A stretch of 64,000 nucleotides of DNA from Aspergillus flavus (taxonomy: Eukaryota > Ascomycota > Eurotiomycetes > Eurotiales > Aspergillaceae): contig NC_092406.1 in assembly GCF_009017415.1 (NCBI RefSeq), positions 6,386,001-6,450,000 of the forward strand, read 5' to 3'. The translations under genes were made by a program, and so were the position numbers. Shown here piece after piece: positions 1 through 9,836 of this stretch. The stretch's first letter is position 1. Every line of letters starts with the position of its first letter. The notes below the pieces were generated by a model that worked only from the letters and a program-made list of their open reading frames with translations, ran no database searches and was not told the DNA's origin.

Positions 1-1951
1 GTGGCAGGAGATGCTCCCACAATGGCAGCTCTGCAGGCATGGACCGTACGGCGTTCGTTCAACGTATAAGCTAGGTTACTCATGTATCTATCATCTGCCT
101 CGGACCTTTCCTTGAGTAGATATTCTCGAAAGTTCTGAAGCTGCCTCGTGGTGGACCTCTCATCAAACCCAGAGAACATGTAGACTCGAGATCGGTTAGG
201 GCAAACTTGGTTGGCATCGACAACATGCTCGCCATGTTGCACTATACTTCTCAGTCCACGACTGTAAAGATAGCCTGATGCATCTTCGAGTATGGCATGT
301 GCGTTACTCCCCCCATATCCGAAGCTGTTTACAGAAACACGATGCGGACCCGGGTATTCCCACGGCTCCGCAGATAACTGTATCTGTGGCGGGCTTAATG
401 ACAAATACCTAAATGAAGGTGTTCGGAACTCTTACCTTCAGTTTCCAGTCTTCGCATCGGATACGAGGATTGACCACTCGAAAGTTGCGGTTGGGAAGAA
501 AGGTCCGATTCTCAAGCATCAGGACGGCTTTAATAACGCCCGCAACTCCACTCGTACCCTCCAGATGGCCGACGTTGGTTTTAATGGACCCGACTCGTAG
601 CGGTCGCATGGGACTTCGATTGTGGCAAAATACCTTTGCGAGAGCTGCTGTTTCAATATGGTCGCCAGCCTGAGTTCCAGTACCGTGGGCTTCGACGAAG
701 TCCGTCTCGCATGGATCGAGGCCAGCCACCTCGTAGACATGACGCATCAGAGCTTCTTGCGATGTGCCATTCGGCAGGGTAATTCCGGGGGTTCTCCCGT
801 CTTGATTCAGCCCAGAGCCTCGGATTATGGCGCGGATGGGGTCATGGTCTTGAATGGCGTCTCTTAATGGCTTGAGGATCAAACACCCAATACCTTCGCC
901 TCGAGCGTATCCGCTGGCATTTTCGTCGAATGTATGGCATCGTCCGTCCGGGGAAAGGAACCTGCGTATTTGTCAAATCTAGTTAAATACAATGTGTCTT
1001 TCTTACTAACTTCATCATAGTCATTGTTGACATGAACTCGTGGCTAAGAATCAAATTGACTCCCGCTGCGACGGCCATCGACGCATCACCGGTCCGGAGG
1101 CTTTGACATGCCAGATGGAGAGCTGTCAAACTACCTGAACAGGCGGTATCAACTGTGACACTAGGGCCTTTCATGTCAAAGAAGTACGACACTCGGTTCG
1201 CCGTCATGGCTCGCGACTGCCCTGAGTTTGTGCACTGATACATCGGAATGCAGTCTGGGTCACGGAGGAGAAGATCGGTGTAGTCGGCGTTGAAACAACC
1301 AACAAAGCAGGCTGTTGAACTGCCCATAATCTTTGCCATCGGGATACCAGCTATTGGCTGTGAGCGTACACCCGGATACGAGGACAGCATGGACATACCA
1401 TTTTCGAAGCCTTCGTAAGTAACCTCAAGTAACAGCCGCTGCTGAGGGTCCATCGCCTAAGGGCTGGGTATTAGAAAAACAGTCCGGACCCAGTGGTCGC
1501 TGAGTTTACCTACGGCCGCCTCGTCGCTTGTCATGTTGAAGAATGGTGCATCAAACAAAGTCACATCTTCTGCTAGGAAATGCCCGCCTTCAACGTTGAT
1601 CTGTGTGTGTCTTGTTGTCAGCTCTAAGATGGTCAAATGTCTGGAGGATATGACTGTACTCACTGTTCCATGTCGTGAGTGGTCCGGATGATAAAAGGCA
1701 TCATTATTCCATCGAGACTTTGGAATTGGACTCCACGCCTCCCGCCCTTCGAGAATCATCGTCCATAATTCCTTAATATGGGTGGCACTCCCAGGGCCTC
1801 TGAAGCCCATTCCAACGATTGCAATGGGCATGCACAGATCTTCTGATAGGATGGACAAGTCATCTTGATCTACTGAAGTTGGTTCTGAAGAAGTTTGAGT
1901 GGAAGGAGTCGGGATGGCGGGTGGACTATGTGCAAGGGAATCGGCCGTCAT
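1..1951 (-). CDS. Highly reducing-type polyketide synthase, N-terminal part (cut by window edge)
   Basis: Start of an iterative type I PKS, read from 1951 leftward and leaving the window before the acyltransferase. Four introns restore the frame: about 1617-1669 (donor GTGAGT), 1454-1508, 960-1015 (donor GTTAGT) and 363-421. The ketosynthase domain is complete. It opens with a PIAIVGMGFRGPG motif and carries the active-site DTACSGS (Cys codon 1139-1141), the first catalytic His in EAHGTGTQAGD and the second in NVGHLEGTSG, and closes with VNSFGYGGSNAHAIL. The last visible part is the KS-AT linker. No SAT domain precedes the KS, which argues against a non-reducing PKS; reducing domains cannot be seen, so the subclass is inferred from KS style. 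The serine hydrolase on the same strand ends 300 bases upstream and is a plausible release enzyme. The product is unknown. Confidence 0.93.
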
Positions 1952-2250
1952 GATGGTTCAGCGACCCATGCATAGTAGCTAGAATAGATTCACAAACATA
2001 GGGGTACATTGGAACATGGGCAATACAGGAGCAACTGATTTGAAATATACGGTGTACAATAATTCCGTTAAGATCCCGGTTCGAGGGTCGCACACCACAA
2101 TGTCCCGAACTACATCAGCTGAGGATCACCGAATCACTCTATTGGGCATCGGATGACTCGCATTAGACTTTCCTCTCATCGTTCCAGGATCTATCTCGTG
2201 CTTATGGACAAAGAGGTAGAAGCCAGAACGCGTAAGCTAAAGTGAAGGGG

Positions 2251-3027
2251 TCACCAAACTGCCAACGTCTGGACCGCCAACTTCCTGATTGCTGCAGCGA
2301 TGGAGGAAACGTTCCTTGTATCTGCTGGGATATCGTGACCTTTGCTGTGCACCACCCAGGTCGACATGGATGGATTGCACAGCCGATACAGTGCAAGTGA
2401 GTACTCAAGCAGCGGATCTTCAGCCCCGCCAATACTCACGGTTGGGATGTTGATGTACCCATTCAGATCTGGATCAATCACTGGAGTTCCACCTGGATCC
2501 ATCCGGAATGGTGGGAGGGAGTTGATGAAGATAGCACAGCGAAACAAAGGTAGTTCTTGCGGGTACAATTTTGCATGGTGGATCAAGAATCCAGCTGCCA
2601 ATGTGCCCCCATGGGAGAAGCCCAGGACCCCATCGAAAGGACCTTCCTCGTCTACAACGTCGTAAAGGCGGTCGTACGCACTCAGTAAAGACTCTCCCTC
2701 GGCACCATTGTCCGAAATAGACCGGGGAAACTTATAATAACTGTAGTAAGGACCGTCGTAGAAGCCCGAGATCCCCGGGCCTGGAATTGAATCCACGTCT
2801 CCCTCAAGAAAGTGGAATGTCACCGTGTTATCGCGACGAAGATCGGTCATTAGACCATCTGTTTGTTAAGCTGATTGGTCCATTCTAAGGCATCGTAACA
2901 CATACTTAACTGGGACTGCAAGATCTATCACACATAGGTGAGTGCCACAAGCCCCGGCCATGCAATGCATTTGGCTTACCTTGGTATTGGTGCCCCAACC
3001 ATGGAGACAAAGTAGTTTGAGAGGCAT
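2251..3027 (-). CDS. FSH1-family serine hydrolase (putative polyketide-release thioesterase)
   Basis: Spliced protein of 224 residues from three exons: 2980-3027, 2906-2924 and 2251-2858. The 19-nt middle exon is needed to keep the frame. The fold is alpha/beta hydrolase of the FSH1 (serine hydrolase) family: the start MPLKLLCLHGWGTN is the family's N-terminal beta strand and oxyanion region, the nucleophile Ser104 lies in GFSHG, and Asp170 (GGAEDPL) and His197 (SKGHDIP) complete the triad. Length is normal for the family. Members beside PKS genes often act as trans-acting thioesterases that release the chain from a highly reducing PKS (LovG type is the known example). The position just upstream of the PKS and on the same strand supports that role here, but the substrate is inferred. 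Confidence 0.9.
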
Positions 3028-3456
3028 AATCGCTGGCGTTGTTACCACAGACAACCGCTGATTGGTGATAGGTATGGAGTCAGTTGGAAGAGTATTTGTA
3101 TCTCAATATCGAAGACCATTTTACTCGCACGAATGCCACGCCTACGATGCTGGTTGACTTCAAAGGTCTCCGTGTCACCACGGAACATTTCCTTAAGAAT
3201 ATCAACAGTACGCATTTTGCTTCCGTGGTAACCTCCCAGAATTAGTGCATCGTGAACCAGTCTCTATAGGAATATTTCAAAAAGCAATATATTGTCAGAT
3301 AATGAGATAGTTCCATCACATACAGGTCCCATTCGTATACTTCTATCACCAGTGAATGGAACTAGAGACTTGTACCAGTCCCAACAAAAAAGCAAGCGAT
3401 AGTAAAGACACACATATACCGCTACTAGTATGAATGACCGGCTCGCACACTATTGA

Positions 3457-4392
3457 CTAGTTTTCCCCAAATGCTGCGCTGTAAGACCTCTCATTCTTCG
3501 AAAACGTAGAATCCTTAACGTCGTCACGTTTTCCTGGAGATGCAGAGGGCGAATGGGCCAGATGTTCGTCTAATTATAAAATATTAGAGGAGTTGATATA
3601 GAAAATAAACAGAACTTACCCATTGAGAGTTTTGACCACTTCTTCACTTCTGTACTATCAGACCAATTTACCTTTTGCCGTAAGGGATATCCAAAGGGAA
3701 AGTTCTCTTGGAAAAACCCTTCACATTTTTTATCCTTGGAGCATGTATCCGAAATGCAGCAGCCAAAATCCCCTTCACAGGATCGACCACATGCTCTGCT
3801 GAACCAAAGCCCTGTAGACTTATAATACTCAGAATCCGCAGGTGAAAGATCTTTTTCATCGCCGCGTTTTCCCACAGGAGGTGTAGGGGAACGAATTCGC
3901 AACGGGGGACGGGCCCGAACTGAATATACAAGATTAGTAGGATTAACGTAAAGAATAATGAAAGAGAACATACTATTTGACAACCGTGACCATTTCTCTA
4001 CGTCTGCAGGATCGGAATAATTTACCGCTTCGTGTAGGGGATATCCGAAAGGGAATGTCTCACTCCAATACCCTTCACATCTTTTATCACCAGAGCATTT
4101 ATCTTCAAGGCAGCAGTTGACGTCCCGTTCACAGACGTTATTGCATTGCATGCTCCACATTGAAGATGGAGGACTCTCGATATTGTCGCGTTTTTCCACG
4201 CCGCCAGGCTCTTCGGTGAAGGGAGGAGCTATATCTACAATATCAGTCAGCCAATATGAGCGACAATGGATGCCAAGATAGTACAAGCTACGAAGGAGAG
4301 AGGGGTGAAAACCGCTGACCTCGGCTGTTGCCTGCAACCGCAGCAGCCGCGAGGCTGGCGAAGGCAGACAGAAAAGCCAGATGGAGCTTCAT
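3457..4392 (-). CDS. Secreted Kex2-processed precursor with two knottin-like cysteine modules
   Basis: Spliced protein of 248 residues, exons 4320-4392, 3974-4234, 3620-3919 and 3457-3569, all introns in phase 1. A signal peptide ending near AAAAVAG is followed by three dibasic Kex2-type sites: EKR (after residue 40), GKR (after 130) and GKR (after 226). Sites 1 and 2 each precede a homologous module with spacing C-x3-C-x5-CC-x4-C-x5-C (residues 55-77 and 155-177), a cystine-knot-like pattern, then a conserved tail containing FPFGYPL and ending KWSxLS. After site 3 only a 22-residue stub without cysteines remains. Each module occupies one exon of 261 or 300 nt. Expected products are two secreted peptides of about 80-90 residues. 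No family name was recognised. Possible roles are an effector, an antimicrobial peptide or a signalling peptide; none is shown by sequence alone. Confidence 0.82.
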
Positions 4393-5839
4393 CGCGAGCA
4401 ACTTGGGCCACGCGCAAGTGAAGGTGTAGGCCAAGTCTCAATATTTTGTTTGAAGATAGGTGAAGATAGTTGACTGATCAGTGTGGGTAGGTGATGGACA
4501 TCAGAGCAAGGGCAACGTCGAGGGACTTTATAGCCCAGACCGAGGAATCATTATCGGGGAACAGTCCACGTTTGTTCTATACTGCCCCGTCCGATTCAAC
4601 CTTCTCTATACACAGATCTAGATCCACATCCCCAGCCTGGGGTTGCTAAAAATATAGATCCCTCAGCCTATAGCAGTCCGAGCAGCGCTTACTCATCCCA
4701 CCAACAAAGGCTTCCAAAAGAGAGCCACCAAGCGCCCTGGAAAGTTACTCCGGAGGCCGTCTTTGTCGGTTGAAGACAGAACAAAGATCGAGTTCCCCAG
4801 CATTACTTGGGTCAAGCCCTCTGGTTTTAGCATCTTTATTCCATAAACATTATGCGGTGCCCCGTTGTCCCCTCCAGTAATTGTTCCTGGCATATCTACT
4901 CCGTACGGCTGTCCGTGCTTTATCTCTATCCACGATGGGATAAAGAAAAACGCACGGGCAAATGAAACGGAATACGCAGCCATGGCTCTTCCACGTGGCG
5001 CCATCATGAGGCAATTGCTCGCCGTCTTCCTGTTTTCATCTCTACACAAGTTCGTGGCGGTTCACTATCTTGAAATGGAATCAGCGGATGGCCATTTCAA
5101 GCTACGGATGACACTGCATAGAGATACTCAACGATTGCGGTGTTACAGTATCAAGATGAAAAGACCCACCGTGAATAGGTATGGTTGCAATAACAACTTC
5201 TTAAATCATCTTCCCCGGTTTCATGGAAGTGCTGTTCATACGTCCAATATTCCACCAGTATCACATACTTAGATCTCTCACTGCACTCCGCTCCAGATAT
5301 TGCCGCCTTATCTTAAGCAATTGATTTTAGTATAAGCAATCCCCTTTTTTCTTCTCTCTACTCATTCGTGTAAGCGAATCAGATGCGGCACCGGGGCAAG
5401 TCTGTACACAGATTGAATCCCACCATTTCTGAGTACCCAGCTCTTGTGTCTATCTTGGGGACTCTAAGGGTCATTGTTTGCGGGCAAACAGGTAAAGCCC
5501 AAATGCACGGTTAGACTACTGAGAAACATACATACGAGAACAATCAGAGAAAGAATGGAAAGCATAGAAGAAAAGAGGAGAAATCAGTAAAGAGAAACAA
5601 ACAAAAGAACAGAACAGGAACAAGCTACGAACACATAGTCTAGTCAAATGCCCAAGTAGATGTCTAAGAAACATACATACGAAAAGGGGAATGCGAGAAG
5701 AAATAATAAGGGATAATACAGAAAGAATGCAAGGAGAAAGGAGAAGCCAGTAAAGAAACACAAGCAAAGAAAAGAGGAACTGGTCATGAACAGACAATCT
5801 AACCATAGAGATGCACACGCACACCAAACACAAGATTGA
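4393..5839. other. Intergenic, with one weak ORF
   Basis: Upstream region of the Kex2/knottin gene on one side and downstream region of the membrane-protein gene on the other. A minus-strand ORF at 4693-5049 (118 codons, intronless) has protein-like composition, but I recognise no domain and saw no splice signals that extend it. It may be a small gene, a fragment or chance. The purine-rich repeat at 5513-5805 is listed separately. Confidence 0.4.
5513..5805. repeat. Imperfect tandem direct repeat, two copies of about 130-145 bp, purine-rich
   Basis: Copy 1 is about 5513-5642 and copy 2 about 5657-5801. Both begin with GAAACATACATACGA preceded by a CTAA/CTGA-like stretch, then share an AGAAAGAATG core, an AGTAAAGA(G)AAACA segment and a final ATAGTCTA/ACAATCTA. 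The plus strand is almost entirely A and G, so the complementary strand reads as a long pyrimidine tract. It sits immediately 3' of the membrane-protein gene. Confidence 0.6.
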
Positions 5840-6775
5840 CTACCCTTCCATCTCCACTGGGTCCCGTACCGCAGATAGCTCTGCTAGTGGTTGCTGCGGA
5901 GTACCCCCTGGAGAGTATAGTGGCACCTCGAACTCGCCGGATTCGCGACCATATCTCCAAGGATGTGGTATAGTTGCGATACCCCTTTCAATATGTCGCT
6001 TTAATCGTGAATCGACAAGAAACGCACCCACCATGACTCCCATGATAGCCACACTGATACCAACACCGAGTGCCACTTTGGCTCCTGCTGAGATACCATT
6101 GTTTGCAGGTATGGGTGCATGTGTTGACGTGGAAGATGCTGCATCGAAGGAGCTTGTCCCAGTGGCAGTGGCGGTGGCGTAGGTGGCGGGTCCAATTCCA
6201 GGGCGGTTGATATTCCAACCAACCACAGGATATGCATGGACATTCGTAACGTCTGCAAATGCGGTCGTCTCCCTGGCCCACCCCGTGGACTCATGAGTCC
6301 AGTAGGCAACTGGAGTTCCACCTTGAATGGGGGATGCCCACTCTCGGGAAGTCCTTGTTACTAGGGTGTATTCTCTCTAACCTAGGTTAGCATTGGATAT
6401 AACTGGCAAGGGCCTCACTTACGGGGGACAGTAAGCAGATAAGGTTCTCAACTGGTATTTGACAGAAGTTGATGCAATAGAGATGTTAGGAACGTTAGTA
6501 GGGCTAGCCAGAGGGCCAAGCTGGAAATTGGTTTCAAGACCATTATTTCCCTGTGCAATATTTGCGTCAAACCACTGTTCATATTCCAGTGGCATACATG
6601 GGGTTTCCGCGGAGGCAACAGAACTATATTTTGGGTGATATGCCCACAGATCATCATCATCATCCATTATAAAGCTGTCCAAGCAATCAGGATTCCATCT
6701 CCACGGTGTGGCGAGTGGTAAATATGACGTGACGACATCACCAATAGTTTCAGGTGGATATGAGGTCGCCGACAT
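5840..6775 (-). CDS. Hypothetical single-pass membrane protein
   Basis: Two exons (6423-6775 and 5840-6374) joined across a 48-nt intron with donor GTAAGT give 295 residues. The acceptor was chosen because it alone keeps the long downstream frame open; a neighbouring TTAG is the alternative. No signal peptide is visible at the start. The N-terminal half is Cys/Trp-bearing, with WNPDCLDS, a run of five Asp and an ETPCMP segment. Next come a Ser/Thr/Ala-rich stalk, one hydrophobic helix (AKVALGVGISVAIMGVMVG) with Arg/Lys just after it, and a short tail rich in Pro and Glu. This architecture (ectodomain, stalk, one helix, short cytosolic tail) is common among uncharacterised Aspergillus membrane proteins. 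No function can be given. Confidence 0.7.
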
Positions 6776-9700
6776 TGGTTAAGAGGGAGATGGCTACTGC
6801 AAGAAGGCGTTGATAGAAAGTAAGGGGTTGAAAGAGATGGCGAAAGAAATGATTAGAACACGATGCAGAGAGCAGTTCTTGAGAGAGCTCAGATTCTGAC
6901 AAGAAGAGAAGGAAATATTTATACCCTCTTCCCAACCTGGGGATAGGCAATGTTGTTCCTGAGCAAACGAGACAGGGGCAAGTATAGTGAGCATAAGGTC
7001 CCCGAGGAGATTGCGCTGGATTGCTGAGGCTGGTCTGGCTTCTAGTCATCTTCTGGTAATTTCCCATATGCAACGCGGGTACCCACAGAGAACACCGTTT
7101 CAGGATCGCCATGAGACACACGTGCCTACTGTTCTCTTCTTCAAGCAGCTCACAAACATGGGCATGAGACACCATGACTACTTCTGCGTTACCGGGCTGG
7201 AAGGTAGTGGATATGATGACAACCCCATCATCAAAAGCAAAAGCAAAAGCATAGAGGCCTTCGTTGGGCTCTGGACAGGTTTTAGGTCACCCAGGAAGAC
7301 GCATTAAACCCCCAAGCCATGAATCCCATGGTACCAACCCATCCGCTCATCAATGGCTGACCTCAAGGACCTGGGTGAGTATCATATTCCTACCATCTAG
7401 GCAAATCGTTTCCACTGTCGGTGGGCGGCTTTGGCAAACCGCGTTTCTAGAAGCCTGTATGTCTTAGCCGGGCACCATTCATCTCCTTTTATGCATCCTT
7501 GAGCCTCCTACAGGCCCGGTCTCGTATACTACAGCAAGCGAGAGAGAACACCTCGTGATTTCTTTTCCGCCCTCAAATTAGAGAGCGTTTGAAGATGTCT
7601 TTCTTTGCCCGATCTGGTAATGTAGTCAGCCATCTTTTCGGGGCTCTAAAACCCAGCGAACCCGGCCAAAATGGCTTGTCCAATTGGGCATCAACTCTAA
7701 GGCTCGTCTGGAGGCGTACACCGCCAAAACATTTATCTCTAAATTCATTCACCGCAATGATTCAGTAGTTGAAACAACCACGACTAAGGTTTTTGTACAG
7801 GCGCAAGATCCTTCATGGCGAGTTAGGGTGCCTGCGCAAAGCATACCTAGCGTGAAGTCATTCAACATGGATTCACTCCATGAAATACCGTGCTCAGAGT
7901 ACGATAATATTGATCTTGTAGGGCTCGCAACCCTATAGGTTCCGATAGGACTAGTACTCTGTAGTCTGAGGGTTTCTAGCGACTGAATCATGTCCCTAGG
8001 TGTTTTTCTGAGCTTTTCTTCTCGCACTGGTGGCGCGAAGTGTGCAAGAGATCGACAGCTGAGAAAAGTTCCGCGGTTTGGATCCCTTTTTTCTTCTGAG
8101 GCTTTTAAAACGAAGCAAGACATATACGAGCCAGGAAGGGAAATATTTGGAAGACGATTCATAAAAAACAAAGCAAAACAATCTCGGGGTACACACCAGA
8201 CCCATCGCTTCGTGAGGCCAAGCCTCCCCTATATTCTGAGTTAGCTGGGGGGAAAAAAAAGTGGATATCCCTCTCTTTGATAGAATAAGTCTCATCAAGA
8301 TTGTTTACGTGTCCCCACCTATGCGTGTACTGATATAAGGTAGCAGCTACTCTGTACACTTGCCAGTGGGGACCAGTTGAGAGGTGCCACATTTTTGTGA
8401 AGTCGGATTTTAGAGAGGAGGTATCGTAAAACGATCAGTTGAGTCCCCTGTGGTACTCTTGTATGTGCATATTCATCCTCTGCATGGAATTTGCCAAGGG
8501 ATCGTGAATCGCACTAGACGAACACAACTAACCGATGGTCGTCAGATGGCATATTGAAAGACAATATTTAATCTTTTTTTTTTTTTTTGTTTTTCTCTTC
8601 TAATAATAGTCGGATAGAGCACACTGTTGCTGACGTTTGAAAATGAATCACGACGGGAAAAATGGCTCTGGAACATGTACGATCGCAGCCGTTGGTCTAG
8701 AAATGGTCGGTCATGAGGTGGCCATCGTCCTGATTGGAAGTTGTTCTCATTGCCACCGTGAAAAGGGGATCCACTGTCAGTGTCCATCCCGGCAGATCCA
8801 CTCGGGGGTTGCGTGGAGGCCAAAGCCGGTTTTGATAGGGTTATCCATGTCAGCAGTTCTTTGTTTGCTTGGCTTATGTTTTGCTTTGCTTTTGGGGAGG
8901 CCTGGAAAATGAGGCCATTGACGGACAGTCACAACACCTGCTAGCCCATTTAGGATGATTTTGATTCCCTGCCGATCCAACGCCATCACAACCACTACCA
9001 CCATCACTCTTTTCTCTTCTTTTCTTTTCCTTTCCTCCTCTCACTCCCACGATGCCCACAACTATATTGACTTTCTCTACGGAGTATATCTCACAAGTCC
9101 CCACCATCATTCCATGAATCCTCGTCTTCCAATGACTTTTCGACGACTTATCCAGGCGGAGACGGACGGATACTCTCGGTGGGTCCACCGCGCCAAAATT
9201 CATCATTCCTATGCGAGAGACTGACACTTTGCAGAAAAACCGGTCCACTTTTTGACATTCACTCGCAGACGGGGATTATCGTCCAATACACCGGGTTAAT
9301 TCTTCTCGCGATGAGATCATGGCACGTTTCCCACCTTTGACCTTCACTAGAATGAAGTAACTAACGGTCAAATGGTTTGACTATCAAAAAATGGCTCTCC
9401 ACCTCCTCGGCTCATCACGGTCGATCTCTTCTCGCCTTTCGCACTCTTTTCTCCCGTCTCTTCTTCTTGGTCTTCTTCTTCTCCCCCTTCCAAACTATGT
9501 TTTGCGTTCTAGACTCAACTTATTTTTGGTTCGCCCCCGTCCAAGGCCGCGAAATCTCTCCACCCACGTTTCCACGCCGTTAATGCCATTGTCGGTGCCA
9601 TATATCTGTGAAATTTTGCTCTCGTGTGCCTGGATATCTATCTGCTCCTTTAATCCTCGTCCTGTCTTTCACAATTGTCCTTCACTGCCTCTCGTTATTA

Positions 9701-9836
9701 TCCGCCTCCGACAACATTCGCTCTGCAAACATACCATCCGCCTAAAGCTTCTCTCTTTTTGCTCTTTTTATCTTTTTCTCCGCCTTTACTTTCTCTAAAG
9801 CTTTGAGCTTCAGCAGCTGGACTGCTCTACCACCCA
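6776..9836. other. Long intergenic region, promoter and leader of the Prm10/ThrE-type gene on its right
   Basis: About 3 kb without a convincing gene. A 57-codon plus-strand ORF at 7595-7768 (start MSFFARSGNV) could be a small protein but has no support beyond being open. The stretch about 9377-9790 is strongly pyrimidine-rich on the plus strand, typical of the leader of a well expressed fungal gene, and runs up to the start codon at 9837. A T-run lies at about 8573-8588. Confidence 0.5.

Noticed and set aside
4693..5049. 118-codon ORF as a gene
   Set aside because: No domain, signal peptide or intron evidence; kept only as a remark in the intergenic entry.
7749..8171. 140-codon minus-strand ORF in the 7-9 kb region
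   Set aside because: No domain, overlapped by plus-strand ORFs of similar length, and no splice structure; probably chance.
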